Source: Algoriphagus sp. (GTDB lineage Bacteria; Bacteroidota; Bacteroidia; Cytophagales; Cyclobacteriaceae). Taken from it: DNA of 64,000 bases. Positions 16,860 through 25,264 of this stretch are shown here, piece after piece. Position numbers and translations under genes: made by a program. Every line of letters starts with the position of its first letter. Position 1 is the first letter of the stretch. The notes beneath the pieces are model-generated. The model saw only the letters and a program-made list of their open reading frames with translations. It was not told the origin of the DNA and did no database searches. The DNA lies in contig JAGXQZ010000051.1 in the NCBI GenBank assembly GCA_018336015.1, positions 221,187-285,186 on the forward strand, given 5' to 3'.

Positions 16860-17870
16860 ATGGAAAACACACCAAACAAACCCTACAGCGTATTGCTGTA
16901 CTACTGCTACGCGCAGATCTCAAATCCCGAGGAATACCGGGAAGAACATCACCTCTTCTGCGTAGAAAACAACATTAGAGGTCGGATCATCATCTCCGAC
17001 GAAGGCTTAAATGGTACCGTTTCCGGTCTCATCGAAGACTGCGAAAAGTACATGGCCTATATTCATGCCGATCCTCGATTTGCCAAGACTGAATTCAAGA
17101 TCGACTACCACGAAACGCATACCTTTGCCAAAATCCACGTGCGCTACAAGCCGGAGATCGTGCACTCATCCCTTCGCCACCTCGACCCAAATGTGAAAAC
17201 AGGCAAGCATCTGGAACCTGAAGAATTCAAGAAAATGAAAGATCAGGAGGATGTGGTTATTCTGGATGTTCGCTCCAACTACGAGCATGAGTTGGGTCGA
17301 TTCAAAAATGCGATCACGTTGGATATCGACAACTTCCGCGATTTTCCGGATAAAGTAAAGGAACTCGAGCACCTCAAAAACAAAAAGGTACTTACCTATT
17401 GCACTGGAGGTATCAAATGTGAAAAAGCTTCTGCATTCCTCTTGGAGCAGGGCTTTGAAGATGTGTACCAGCTGCATGGCGGCATCATTAAGTACGGCAT
17501 GGAGGCTGGAGGTGAAGATTTCGAAGGCAAATGCTATGTCTTTGACAACCGAATCGCAGTGGAAGTCAACAAAGTGAATCCAACCATCGTGTCCAAATGC
17601 CACGTGTGCGGGACTGCCAGTGACCGAATGGTTAACTGCGCCAATCCAAGCTGTAATGAGCACTTGGCAATCTGTGAAGCCTGCGGATGGGAACTCGATG
17701 GGGCTTGTTCTCCAGAATGCAAAGAACATCCCGAAAAGCGACCTTACGACGGAACCGGCTACTACCAAAAAAATACCAACGGATACAATCCTTACAAAGG
17801 ACTGCACCGTAAGCCATCCAAAGAACTAATCCAAAAACTCCATGGAGAATCAACCCATTCCTGCGTCTGA
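16860..17870 (+). CDS. trhO: tRNA uridine 5-hydroxylase, rhodanese family
   Basis: 336-residue TrhO/YceA protein, which uses O2 to hydroxylate uridine 34 of certain tRNAs, the first step to (m)cmo5U-type wobble bases. The N-terminal acylphosphatase-like domain (about 10-100) is followed by a rhodanese domain with the active-site loop CTGGIKCEKAS, Cys181. A C-terminal cysteine-rich segment (KCHVCGTASDRMVNC, CEACGWELDGACSPEC) is typical of the family and may bind zinc. The following nucleoside phosphorylase gene starts inside its 3' end (29 bp overlap), so the two are translationally coupled. Confidence 0.94.
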   Translation: MENTPNKPYSVLLYYCYAQISNPEEYREEHHLFCVENNIRGRIIISDEGLNGTVSGLIEDCEKYMAYIHADPRFAKTEFKIDYHETHTFAKIHVRYKPEIVHSSLRHLDPNVKTGKHLEPEEFKKMKDQEDVVILDVRSNYEHELGRFKNAITLDIDNFRDFPDKVKELEHLKNKKVLTYCTGGIKCEKASAFLLEQGFEDVYQLHGGIIKYGMEAGGEDFEGKCYVFDNRIAVEVNKVNPTIVSKCHVCGTASDRMVNCANPSCNEHLAICEACGWELDGACSPECKEHPEKRPYDGTGYYQKNTNGYNPYKGLHRKPSKELIQKLHGESTHSCV

Positions 17871-18705
17871 ACTGATTATCAATTCTGACGGGAGTATTTA
17901 TCATTTGCATTTGAAGCCAGAACACCTGGCTTCAACTGTTTTTACCGTGGGTGATCCAGACCGTGCTCCGTTGGTTTCCCAGTACTTTGATCAGATCGAT
18001 TTCAAGCTTCAAAAGCGGGAATTTATCACCCACACCGGTTGGAAAAACGGGAAGCGGGTGACGGTCATCAGTACCGGAATGGGCACGGACAACATCGAGA
18101 TACTCATGACCGAACTCGATGCATTGGTCAATGTAGATCTGGAAACACGACTGATCAAACCTGAAAAAAACAGCCTTCAGATCATTCGAATCGGCACATC
18201 AGGCAGTATGCAGGCAGATCTTCCTGTAGGCACGATGCTGGCATCTGAAATCGGAATCGGAATGGATACGTTGATGGCCTATTACCCAGCATTGCAAGAA
18301 GATCAAAGTATTGCTCGGGCGATCCAAATGGAGCTAAACTTGCCTTTCTACCCCTATCAAGCTAAGGCCTCTAGAAAACTTTTGGGAAAACTCCCAAGCG
18401 AAATAAAACAAGGGGTAACCCTGACTTGTCCGGGATTTTATGCTCCTCAAGGACGAGAGGTCCGTCTCAAACCACGATTTGACCGGATGATCGAGCGACT
18501 TGGCGGATTAAATATCGGAGAAAAGCGACTGACCAATTTTGAAATGGAAACCGCGGGATATTATGCGTTAGGGAAGTTGCTTGGCCATGAAATGCTAAGT
18601 CTAAATGCCATCGTCGCCAATCGTCCATTGAAAAAATTTGATTCAGATGCAGAGAAAACAGTCGATAACCTTATCCAAAAAGCACTAGATATCTTTACTC
18701 AATGA
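17842..18705 (+). CDS. Nucleoside phosphorylase, uridine phosphorylase-like
   Basis: 287-residue NP-I family enzyme (PNP_UDP_1) that splits a nucleoside with phosphate into base and ribose-1-phosphate. Visible motifs are FTVGDPDRA (35-42), the STGMGTDNIEIL loop (78-89), RIGTSGSMQ for the phosphate site (116-124) and NFEMETAGYYAL for ribose binding near 231-242. Uridine is the likeliest substrate by similarity, but the class cannot be fixed by eye. It overlaps trhO upstream by 29 bp and the AlkD-like gene downstream by 4 bp (ATGA), so the three form one operon. Confidence 0.88.
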   Translation: MENQPIPASELIINSDGSIYHLHLKPEHLASTVFTVGDPDRAPLVSQYFDQIDFKLQKREFITHTGWKNGKRVTVISTGMGTDNIEILMTELDALVNVDLETRLIKPEKNSLQIIRIGTSGSMQADLPVGTMLASEIGIGMDTLMAYYPALQEDQSIARAIQMELNLPFYPYQAKASRKLLGKLPSEIKQGVTLTCPGFYAPQGREVRLKPRFDRMIERLGGLNIGEKRLTNFEMETAGYYALGKLLGHEMLSLNAIVANRPLKKFDSDAEKTVDNLIQKALDIFTQ

Positions 18706-19418
18706 GTGGTTTGACCGAACAAATTATCGAAGCCCTGAGGGAAAAAGCAATTCCTGAAAAGGCTTCTTTTTTGCCCAAATTTTTCAAAACCGGACCCGGA
18801 GAGTACGGAGAAGGAGATCTTTTTTTGGGGGTGACAGTTCCCGATCAAAGACAGATTGCCAAGCAATTTTTTAAAGAAATAAGTTTAGAAGAACTTACTC
18901 GATTGATTCAACATCCATTTCATGAGGTTCGGTTGACAGGATTGTTGGCTTTGGTTTATCGCTATGAAAAGACCAAGTCTGAACCGGACAAGATGGCTCT
19001 GGTCAATTTTTACCTTTCTCAACTGGACTTTGTGAACAACTGGGATCTGGTAGACAGTTCTTGCTATCAAATTTTGGGGCATTTTTACTGGAAAAAAGAA
19101 AAGACACTGTTCTATGAATTAGCAGATTCCGGGCACCTTTGGCGGCAGCGGGTGGCCATGATCAGCAGCTATTTTTGGATCAAAAAAGGGGAGTTTGCTG
19201 ATGCTTTGGCATTGGCGGGAAGGCTCAAAAACCATTCCCATGACCTCATGCACAAAGCTGTCGGCTGGATGCTACGGGAAATCGGAAATCGGAATTTTGA
19301 AGTAGAATTGGAGTTTCTGAAAAAGCACTACCAAACCCTACCCAGAACAGCCTTGAGGTACGCCATTGAGAAATTTCCGGAAGACTTGAGGCAGGATTTT
19401 TTGAAGGGAAATATTTAG
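18702..19418 (+). CDS. DNA alkylation repair protein, AlkD family
   Basis: 238-residue all-helical HEAT-like glycosylase of the AlkD family (PF08713), which removes N3- and N7-alkylated purines. Conserved stretches: FFKTGPGEYGEGD near the start, FVNNWDLVDSS (about 108-118), LWRQRVAMISSYFWI, DLMHKAVGWMLREIGNR and the end motif LPRTALRYAIEKF. It shares a 4-bp ATGA overlap with the nucleoside phosphorylase gene, so it is the last gene of the trhO operon. Its stop codon is the first base of a dispersed repeat element (19418-19559). Confidence 0.93.
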   Translation: MSGLTEQIIEALREKAIPEKASFLPKFFKTGPGEYGEGDLFLGVTVPDQRQIAKQFFKEISLEELTRLIQHPFHEVRLTGLLALVYRYEKTKSEPDKMALVNFYLSQLDFVNNWDLVDSSCYQILGHFYWKKEKTLFYELADSGHLWRQRVAMISSYFWIKKGEFADALALAGRLKNHSHDLMHKAVGWMLREIGNRNFEVELEFLKKHYQTLPRTALRYAIEKFPEDLRQDFLKGNI

Positions 19419-19559
19419 AAATACAGTTGAAATAAACTCCGCTTCGCTTTGTGAAATACTATTGAAATAGAAGCTTTGAAATATATTGACATATTCTAGT
19501 AATGCTATATTTCGCCTGACGAAGGAAGGCTTATTTCAACAGAATTTCCACTGTATTTC
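19418..19559. repeat. GAAATA-phased inverted repeat element, copy A
   Basis: 142-bp element between two converging genes. The left end has GAAATA at 19418 and 19429 (11 nt apart), then GCTTCGC and GTGAAATACTATTGAAATAG. The right end has TATTTC at 19532, AATTTC at 19543 and TATTTC at 19554, again 11 nt apart and in inverted orientation. The left end GAAATACAGT pairs with the right end ACTGTATTTC. It belongs to the same family as copies at 21533, 22459 and 30462. Confidence 0.8.
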
Positions 19560-19563
19560 CCTT

Positions 19564-21495
19564 TTATTCTATCCCATCCAGTTCACTCAATTCCAGCCAA
19601 GCCAGCTCCAATTCTTCCAATTCCCTGTCAATGGCTTGCAGGCGATTGGTCCAGGTCATCAGCTGATTGACATCGGAGGTTCCGGCAGCGATCTGATCGG
19701 AGATCGTCGACTTTTCTCCCTCCAACTTGGCAATCGTCTCGTTGATCTTTTTGAATTCCTGCTTTTGCTTAAAGCTCGCTTTAACCTTCGTTGCAGAAAT
19801 GGGCTTTTCTACTTTGACCTGCTTTTCCTCGATTTTTGTGTCTTGGATCTCGTTTCTTGGCTCTAAAGTCTTGATACTTGTGCCTTGATACTGATTACTG
19901 TTTTCTTTCTCCCATTCCCTGAAATCAGTATAATTCCCCGGGAAATCCTTGATTTTCCCTTCTCCTTCAAACACAAACAAGTGCTCGACCAATCGGTCCA
20001 TAAAGTACCGGTCGTGTGACACGATGATCAGGCAGCCGGGGAAAGTATCCAAAAATTCCTCCAGGATATTCAAGGTCATCAAGTCCAGATCGTTTGTCGG
20101 TTCGTCGAGTATCAGGAAGTTTGGATTCTTGATCAACACCATCAGGAGCTGAAGTCGACGTCTCTCACCTCCACTCATCTTTCCGATCGGTGTGAATTGT
20201 TGCTTGGGCGGAAAGCCAAACTGGGTCAAAAACTGACTCACGGTGATCGTCTGTCCTTTGTCCAACACCACCACTTCGGCCACTTCCTTCACCACATCGA
20301 TCAGTCGCTTTTCTTCGTCAAAACGGTCCTCTTCCTGACGGTAATAGCCAAAAGCGGTGGTTTGACCAACTGAAATTTTTCCTGCATCCGGATCAAGCAA
20401 TCCGGTGATCATTTTCAGAAAAGTCGTCTTTCCGGCACCATTTGGTCCCACGATACCGATCCGGTCTTTCTTTTTGAAGATGTAGGAAAAGTCCTTGACA
20501 AGCGTCTTTTCATCAAAGGACTTGCTAATTTTCTCGATTTCAAGAATCTTATTCCCTAGGCGTTGGGTAGATACTGAAAGTTCAATATCCCGTTCCTCCC
20601 GCTTGGTGAAGGCTTTTTCTTTGGTTTCTTCGAAAGCATCCACGCGGTATTTCGCTTTGGTTCCACGGGCTTTAGGCTGACGACGAATCCAGTCCAACTC
20701 CTTTTTGTAGAGACTTTTGGCCTTTTCGATCTCAATGTCTTCGATCTGAAGTCGCTCGGCTTTTTTGTCCAAAAAGTAGCCGTAATTACCTTGGTACCGA
20801 TGGATTTTCCCCTGATCGAGTTCGAGGATTTCGTTGGTCACCTTATCCAAAAAGTAACGGTCGTGCGTAACCATGAAAATGGACAGATTGGCCTTGGCCA
20901 GGTAATCTTCCAGCCATTCGATCGTCTCCAAGTCCAAGTGGTTGGTTGGTTCGTCGAGTAGAAGTAAATCTGGCTTTTCGAGAATAGCTTTGGCCAAAGC
21001 CACCCGCTTCCGCTGACCACCGGAGAGATTTCCCACGGGGAGTTCGGTGTCGTGGAGCCCCAATTTTCCAAGTACTTCTTTCACTTGATACTCAAAATCC
21101 CAAGCCTGAAGCGCATCCATTTTCTCAAACAGCTTGGACATCTGATCGGAGTTGTCAATGCCCCGCTCGGCATCGAGCATGGCTTTATGATAGTCCTCGA
21201 TCACCCGAAGGACCTCCGAATTACTTTGGTCAAATATCGTCTGATAGATGGTCAGATTGGAATCAAACACCGGATTCTGATGCACATAGGCAATCTTCAC
21301 AGCGTTATTGATGGCCACTTGGCCGGTATCGGCGATCTCCTGGCCCATGATGATTTTCATCAAAGTGGACTTGCCTGCGCCATTGATTCCGACGAGAGCG
21401 ATCTTTTGTCCTTGGGAAATGCCAAAGGATATATTTGAAAAAAGCTTTCGTTCCCCGAAAGCCTTGCTGAGATTCTCAACTGAAAGGTAATTCAT
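19564..21495 (-). CDS. ABC-F family ATPase (Uup-like)
   Basis: 643-residue soluble ABC protein with two nucleotide-binding domains and no membrane part. First domain: Walker A GINGAGKST (36-44), signature LSGGQRKRV, Walker B LLLLDEPTNHLD. Second: GPNGAGKTT, MSGGERRRL and FLILDEPTNDLD. A charged linker (about 235-300) with RRQPKARGTKAKYR is the P-site tRNA-interaction motif region, and the last ~90 residues are a charged coiled coil as in Uup. ABC-F proteins act on ribosomes at the E site or on DNA (Uup). A perfect -7 promoter element lies 4 nt before the start. The gene converges on the AlkD operon. Confidence 0.93.
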   Translation of the reverse strand: MNYLSVENLSKAFGERKLFSNISFGISQGQKIALVGINGAGKSTLMKIIMGQEIADTGQVAINNAVKIAYVHQNPVFDSNLTIYQTIFDQSNSEVLRVIEDYHKAMLDAERGIDNSDQMSKLFEKMDALQAWDFEYQVKEVLGKLGLHDTELPVGNLSGGQRKRVALAKAILEKPDLLLLDEPTNHLDLETIEWLEDYLAKANLSIFMVTHDRYFLDKVTNEILELDQGKIHRYQGNYGYFLDKKAERLQIEDIEIEKAKSLYKKELDWIRRQPKARGTKAKYRVDAFEETKEKAFTKREERDIELSVSTQRLGNKILEIEKISKSFDEKTLVKDFSYIFKKKDRIGIVGPNGAGKTTFLKMITGLLDPDAGKISVGQTTAFGYYRQEEDRFDEEKRLIDVVKEVAEVVVLDKGQTITVSQFLTQFGFPPKQQFTPIGKMSGGERRRLQLLMVLIKNPNFLILDEPTNDLDLMTLNILEEFLDTFPGCLIIVSHDRYFMDRLVEHLFVFEGEGKIKDFPGNYTDFREWEKENSNQYQGTSIKTLEPRNEIQDTKIEEKQVKVEKPISATKVKASFKQKQEFKKINETIAKLEGEKSTISDQIAAGTSDVNQLMTWTNRLQAIDRELEELELAWLELSELDGIE

Positions 21496-21499
21496 GGCG

Positions 21500-21507
21500 C
21501 AAAAGTA
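21500..21507 (-). promoter_or_regulatory. Promoter -7 element of the ABC-F gene
   Basis: On the minus strand TACTTTTG, a perfect TAnnTTTG match, ends 4 nt before the ATG at 21495. The transcript would have almost no leader. Upstream, copy B of the GAAATA element begins at 21533. Confidence 0.65.
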
Positions 21508-21532
21508 AGGGAATTACACTTGAAACATGGTA

Positions 21533-21655
21533 GAAATACAATTGAAATAGGTCCAACTTCGTTGGCCGAAATATTTGGCGAAATTCCACTCTTGAAGCAA
21601 AAGCTGGATCAACATATTTCACCGACCGCAGGGAGGTTTATTTCTACTGTATTTC
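21533..21655. repeat. GAAATA-phased inverted repeat element, copy B
   Basis: 123-bp copy in the divergent gap between the ABC-F and deformylase genes. GAAATA at 21533 and 21544, then the small palindrome CCAACTTCGTTGG, and TATTTC at 21639 and 21650. Left GAAATACA and right TGTATTTC form the inverted ends. The right end lies 24 nt before the deformylase start. Confidence 0.78.
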
Positions 21656-21679
21656 GCAAAGCATATTTACCTTAGTACT

Positions 21680-22165
21680 ATGAAAACCATCCACGACATT
21701 CTCAAACTCGGCGATCCTCGACTCTATGAAGTTTGCGAACCTGTTTTGAAATCTGACCTTCCAATGGTAACGGAATGGACTCAACAGCTGCACGAAGCCA
21801 TGGAAGATATCCGCCGAGTGTATGGATTTGGAAGGGGAATCGCCGCTCCTCAATTGGGGATCATGAAGCGGATGTTTTATCTGAATCTGGATCGGCCTTT
21901 CATCATTCTCAATCCCGAACTGAAGGGGCTTAGTGAAGAGCTTTTTGAGCTGTGGGATGACTGCATGAGCTTTCCCAATCTGCTGGTGAAAGTGAAACGT
22001 CACCAAAGTCTGACATTGGAATATTTAGACGAAAACTGGGAAAAACAAAGCTGGACTGTGGATGGAGCGATTTCAGAACTGATCCAGCACGAATACGACC
22101 ATCTCGATGGGGTGCTATGTACCATGCGGGCAATTGATGAGAAAAGCTTTAAGTGGAAAGGATAG
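21680..22165 (+). CDS. Peptide deformylase-like protein
   Basis: 161 residues of the peptide deformylase fold, which removes the N-formyl group from new proteins. Motif I is GRGIAAPQLG (GxGxAAxQ satisfied) and motif III is QHEYDHLDG with the metal-binding HExxH. Motif II, normally EGCLS, reads DDCMS: the metal-ligand Cys is kept, but Glu and Gly are both Asp. The protein is shorter and more divergent than housekeeping deformylases, so it may be a paralogue with altered substrate range; no fmt gene lies beside it. The left neighbour is repeat copy B, the right neighbour a palindromic repeat. Confidence 0.8.
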   Translation: MKTIHDILKLGDPRLYEVCEPVLKSDLPMVTEWTQQLHEAMEDIRRVYGFGRGIAAPQLGIMKRMFYLNLDRPFIILNPELKGLSEELFELWDDCMSFPNLLVKVKRHQSLTLEYLDENWEKQSWTVDGAISELIQHEYDHLDGVLCTMRAIDEKSFKWKG

Positions 22166-22205
22166 CTTGATATAGAGAGGTAATAATAGGTGGTAACATT
22201 TTTCA

Positions 22206-22318
22206 GTTTCCCGCAGATCCACGCAGAAAAAGTCACGGATTGCCACAGATTTTGATAGGATCTAAAAGTGAGATCACCTTAAATCAGCGATTCAGATCTG
22301 CGTCAATCAGCGGGAAAT
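22206..22318. repeat. GTTTCCC-ended palindromic repeat, solo copy (R1)
   Basis: 113 bp beginning GTTTCCCGCAGATCCACGC and ending CAATCAGCGGGAAAT, so the ends are inverted repeats. Inside are short units of the CACGGAT / CACAGAT / CGCAGAT type. It is clearly related to the two copies that bracket the GxxExxY gene at 48781 and 49300, but here no gene is enclosed. Confidence 0.75.
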
Positions 22319-22330
22319 GAATCTTCAGGA

Positions 22331-22416
22331 ATCGGCTCATTTTCGCAAGAAATACGGCTCAAATCCAAATAAAATTGAGCCGTATTTAACCCCTATTTTA
22401 AAGTTTTTGAGCCGAT
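22331..22416. repeat. Nested palindrome
   Basis: Inner stem of 13 bp, AAATACGGCTCAA (22350-22362) with TTGAGCCGTATTT (22375-22387), inside an outer 9-bp stem ATCGGCTCA (22331-22339) with TGAGCCGAT (22408-22416). The word GGCTCA or its complement occurs four times. No T-run follows, so it does not look like a terminator. Confidence 0.75.
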
Positions 22417-22436
22417 TGAATCTCAGGTTTTCAATT

Positions 22437-22497
22437 TTTCACGAAGCGAAGCGAAGTGTATTTCGATTGTATTTCAACAGTATTTCCACTTTGTTTC
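22437..22497. repeat. GAAATA-phased element, half copy C
   Basis: Only the right half of the element: TTTCACGAAGCGAAGCGAAGTG followed by TATTTC at 22459, 22470 and 22481 and TGTTTC at 22492, exactly 11 nt apart. It ends 20 nt before the start of the dehydratase gene. The left half is missing and its place is taken by the nested palindrome. Confidence 0.7.
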
Positions 22498-22517
22498 CCT
22501 TCCCCTATCTTTAACCC

Positions 22518-23462
22518 ATGAATTTTCCGACCCTCTCCGATATCCGCGCGGCACATGCCCGCATTCAGTCGTTTATCCATCGCACTCCTATCTTGACCTG
22601 TACAGCAATTGATGAAATCGCAGGTTGCGAGATCTATTTTAAGTGCGAAAACTTTCAAAAAGTCGGTGCTTTCAAAGCCCGAGGAGCTGCCAATGCCGTG
22701 ATGAAACTCAGTCCAGAGGAAAGAACCAAAGGTGTCGCGACACACTCTTCCGGTAATCATGCTGCCGCCCTCGCCCGCGCTGCCAGTGTGGCGGGAATTC
22801 CTTCCTATATCGTAATGCCCTCCAATGCCCCCGAGATCAAAAAGAAAGCGGTCAAAGGCTACGGAGGAGAAATCATCGAGTGCGAACCCAACCTCAAAGC
22901 ACGGGAAACTACCCTTGAAGCGGTCGTAGCAAGAACCGGAGCGACCTTTATACCACCATATGACTATATGGATGTGATCGAAGGGCAAGCCACTTGCGTG
23001 CTCGAACTATTGGAAGATCAACCGGATCTAGATATTGTCATGGCTCCTGTAGGAGGTGGTGGTCTTTTGGGGGGAACAGCTTTGACAGCCCACTACATCA
23101 ATCCGGAAATCGAAGTCATTGCCGGAGAACCTGCCGGTGCTGATGATGCTTTTCGATCTTTTCATGCCGGACATATTATCCCGCAAACCGGTCCAAATAC
23201 CATCGCCGACGGGCTCTTGACATCGTTGGGCAAGTTGAATTTTGAATTGATTCAAAAGTACGTAGATGACATCCTGCTTGCCACCGACCCGCAGATCATC
23301 GAAGCCATGCGACTGGTCTACGAGCGGATGAAAATCATCATCGAGCCATCCTGTGCTGTACCATTGGCGGCTTTATTGGCGAATAAAGAAAGGTTTGCAG
23401 GTAAAAAAGTAGGAATCATCCTATCCGGGGGCAATGTGGATTTGGGGAAATTGCCTTTTTAA
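22518..23462 (+). CDS. PLP-dependent threonine dehydratase / serine racemase family
   Basis: 314-residue fold-type II PLP enzyme. The PLP lysine lies in KCENFQKVGAFKARGA (about residue 53), the substrate loop is SSGNHAAALA, the phosphate loop PVGGGGLLGG and the C-terminal motif LSGGNVDL. Without the ACT regulatory domain of biosynthetic IlvA it matches catabolic threonine dehydratase or serine racemase, which convert L-threonine/L-serine to 2-oxobutyrate/pyruvate or interconvert serine isomers; these cannot be separated by eye. Upstream is half copy C of the GAAATA element, with TATCTTTA (near -7 consensus) 5 nt before the start. Confidence 0.9.
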   Translation: MNFPTLSDIRAAHARIQSFIHRTPILTCTAIDEIAGCEIYFKCENFQKVGAFKARGAANAVMKLSPEERTKGVATHSSGNHAAALARAASVAGIPSYIVMPSNAPEIKKKAVKGYGGEIIECEPNLKARETTLEAVVARTGATFIPPYDYMDVIEGQATCVLELLEDQPDLDIVMAPVGGGGLLGGTALTAHYINPEIEVIAGEPAGADDAFRSFHAGHIIPQTGPNTIADGLLTSLGKLNFELIQKYVDDILLATDPQIIEAMRLVYERMKIIIEPSCAVPLAALLANKERFAGKKVGIILSGGNVDLGKLPF

Positions 23463-23469
23463 TAACAAA

Positions 23470-23501
23470 AAAGCCCAAATCTCTCGACTTGGGCCATTTT
23501 T
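23470..23501 (+). terminator. Rho-independent terminator after the dehydratase gene
   Basis: Stem GCCCAA / TTGGGC with a 10-nt loop, flanked by A-rich and T-rich runs (AAAAA before, ATTTTT after). Confidence 0.75.
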
Positions 23502-23554
23502 CAGCTTTCTGATTTCTAACTTCTGCCTTCCTGCGGCAGGCAAGCTTTCAAACT

Positions 23555-25264
23555 TTACTTTTTGCTTTCCGCCACCGCATGATGTGCCGCTCTTGCCGCA
23601 AATGCCATGTACGTCAAGGATGGATTTTGGGTAGAAGTAGAAGTCATCGAAGCGCCGTCAGTCACATAGACATTCGGCACGGCATGCAACTGATGGTTGG
23701 CATTGAGAAGGGAGGTTTTAGGATCTTTGCCCATGCGTACCCCTCCCATTTCGTGAATGTCCAAGCCCGGCGCCTGTTTGCTGTCGGCAGATTGGATATT
23801 GGTAAATCCAGCCTTGGTAAACATCTCCGTCATCTGCTCGATGTAGTCCTTGACCATTTTCTCATCGTTATCGTCGTAGTCTACGCTGATTCGAAGCTGA
23901 GGCATGCCCCATTCGTCTTTTTGATTCGGATCGAGGGCGACAAAGTTGGTTTCCTTCGGGATCGTCTCTCCCATCATGTGCGAACCCACTCGCCACGGTC
24001 CATACTTATCCGGATTGAGCAGACTGTTTTTCAAGTCCATGCCGATACCGCTGGTATCCGGGCCTGAGCCACGGCTAGCAGAGAATCCCGCTGCATAGCC
24101 ACGGAGGAAGTCTGTCTCCTGCTTGTACACGTTTCGGAATCTTGGAAAATAGCCGCTCGTCGGTCTACCTCCGGAAGTGGTAAATTCGGAATGACCTTCG
24201 TATTCACCCGATACTCGGGCGCGGTAATTATGGAAAGCCACGTATTTGCCAAGCAGTCCATTGTCATTACCCAGTCCATTCGGGAACCGGTTTGAAGTCG
24301 AGTTGAGCAAAATCGCATTGGTATTTAGCGCTGCGGCATTCACAAAGATCACATCAGCGTAAAATTCCTCAGTTTCCTTGGTCAGGCGGTCGATGATGCG
24401 TACCCCGGTCGCTTTTCCTTTTTCCTCATCATAGATGATGGAGTGAACCACCGCATCAGGTCGGAGGGTCAAGTTGCCTGTTTTCAAAGCCCAAGGAATG
24501 GTCGATGAGTTGGAACTGAAGTAGCCCCCAAACGGACATCCTCGCTGACAGAGGTTACGGTTTTGGCACATGGCCCGACCCTGCTGGGCGTAGTATTCGG
24601 CATTGCCATGGATGTGCGCACAGCGGGCCGAGATCATGTGTCGGTCATTGCCGTAGTGCTTTTTAAGCTGCTCCGCAAAGTATTTCTCCACCACATTCAA
24701 CTCATACCCTGGCAAAAACTCTCCATCGGGAAGTTGGGCTATGCCATCTTTGAAGCCGGAAACCCCGGCAAATTTCTCCACATGGCTGTACCATTTTTCG
24801 ATGTCTTTGTATCGAATCGGCCAATCTACGGCAAAACCGTCACGAGCCGGCCCGTCAAAATCAAAGTCAGACCAACGCTGCACCTGTCTGGCCCAAAGAA
24901 GCGATTTACCGCCTACTTGATAGCCTCGAATCCAGTCAAAAGGCTTCTCCTGCACATAAGGATGGTCGGTGTCTTTCACAAAAAAGTGCATCGCATCTTC
25001 ACGGAAGGCATAGCATCGGCTGATCACCGGATTGGCTTCTTGAATCTCCTGAGGAATCTGGTTCCGATGGGGAAATTCGTAAGGTAGCATATTGGTAGTC
25101 GGATAGTCTTTGATGTGCTCCACATTGCGGCCGCGCTCCAGCATAAGTGTTTTTACACCCAAATCGCAAAACTCTTTTGCAGCCCAAGCCCCACTAATGC
25201 CCGAACCGATGACGATGGCTTGATAGGTTCGCTCCTGTTTGCTACGGATATTCAGATTAGCCAT
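23555..25264 (-). CDS. GMC family FAD-dependent oxidoreductase
   Basis: 569-residue glucose-methanol-choline oxidoreductase. The FAD-binding motif GSGISGAWAAKE is at 21-32, an ERGRNVEH strand end follows, and the C-terminal GMC_oxred_C region has HEMGGVRMG with the catalytic His and NPSLTYMA with the second catalytic residue (Asn). Bacterial relatives with a small subunit oxidise sugars or polyols and pass electrons to the membrane. The gene overlaps by 8 bp the upstream gene for a gluconate-2-dehydrogenase-subunit-3-like protein, its probable partner. The substrate is not evident. Confidence 0.9.
   Translation of the reverse strand: MANLNIRSKQERTYQAIVIGSGISGAWAAKEFCDLGVKTLMLERGRNVEHIKDYPTTNMLPYEFPHRNQIPQEIQEANPVISRCYAFREDAMHFFVKDTDHPYVQEKPFDWIRGYQVGGKSLLWARQVQRWSDFDFDGPARDGFAVDWPIRYKDIEKWYSHVEKFAGVSGFKDGIAQLPDGEFLPGYELNVVEKYFAEQLKKHYGNDRHMISARCAHIHGNAEYYAQQGRAMCQNRNLCQRGCPFGGYFSSNSSTIPWALKTGNLTLRPDAVVHSIIYDEEKGKATGVRIIDRLTKETEEFYADVIFVNAAALNTNAILLNSTSNRFPNGLGNDNGLLGKYVAFHNYRARVSGEYEGHSEFTTSGGRPTSGYFPRFRNVYKQETDFLRGYAAGFSASRGSGPDTSGIGMDLKNSLLNPDKYGPWRVGSHMMGETIPKETNFVALDPNQKDEWGMPQLRISVDYDDNDEKMVKDYIEQMTEMFTKAGFTNIQSADSKQAPGLDIHEMGGVRMGKDPKTSLLNANHQLHAVPNVYVTDGASMTSTSTQNPSLTYMAFAARAAHHAVAESKK

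Noticed and set aside
17166..17807. Open frame of 213 codons on the minus strand
   Set aside because: Antisense to trhO; no recognisable motif and biased composition.
22459..22497. Regular 11-nt spaced TATTTC units considered as a CRISPR-like array
   Set aside because: Units are 6 nt with 5-nt spacers, far too short for CRISPR, and there are no cas genes.
22317..22514. 65-codon frame starting at the end of the solo repeat
   Set aside because: It consists of repeat, nested palindrome and half element C; there is no sign of coding.
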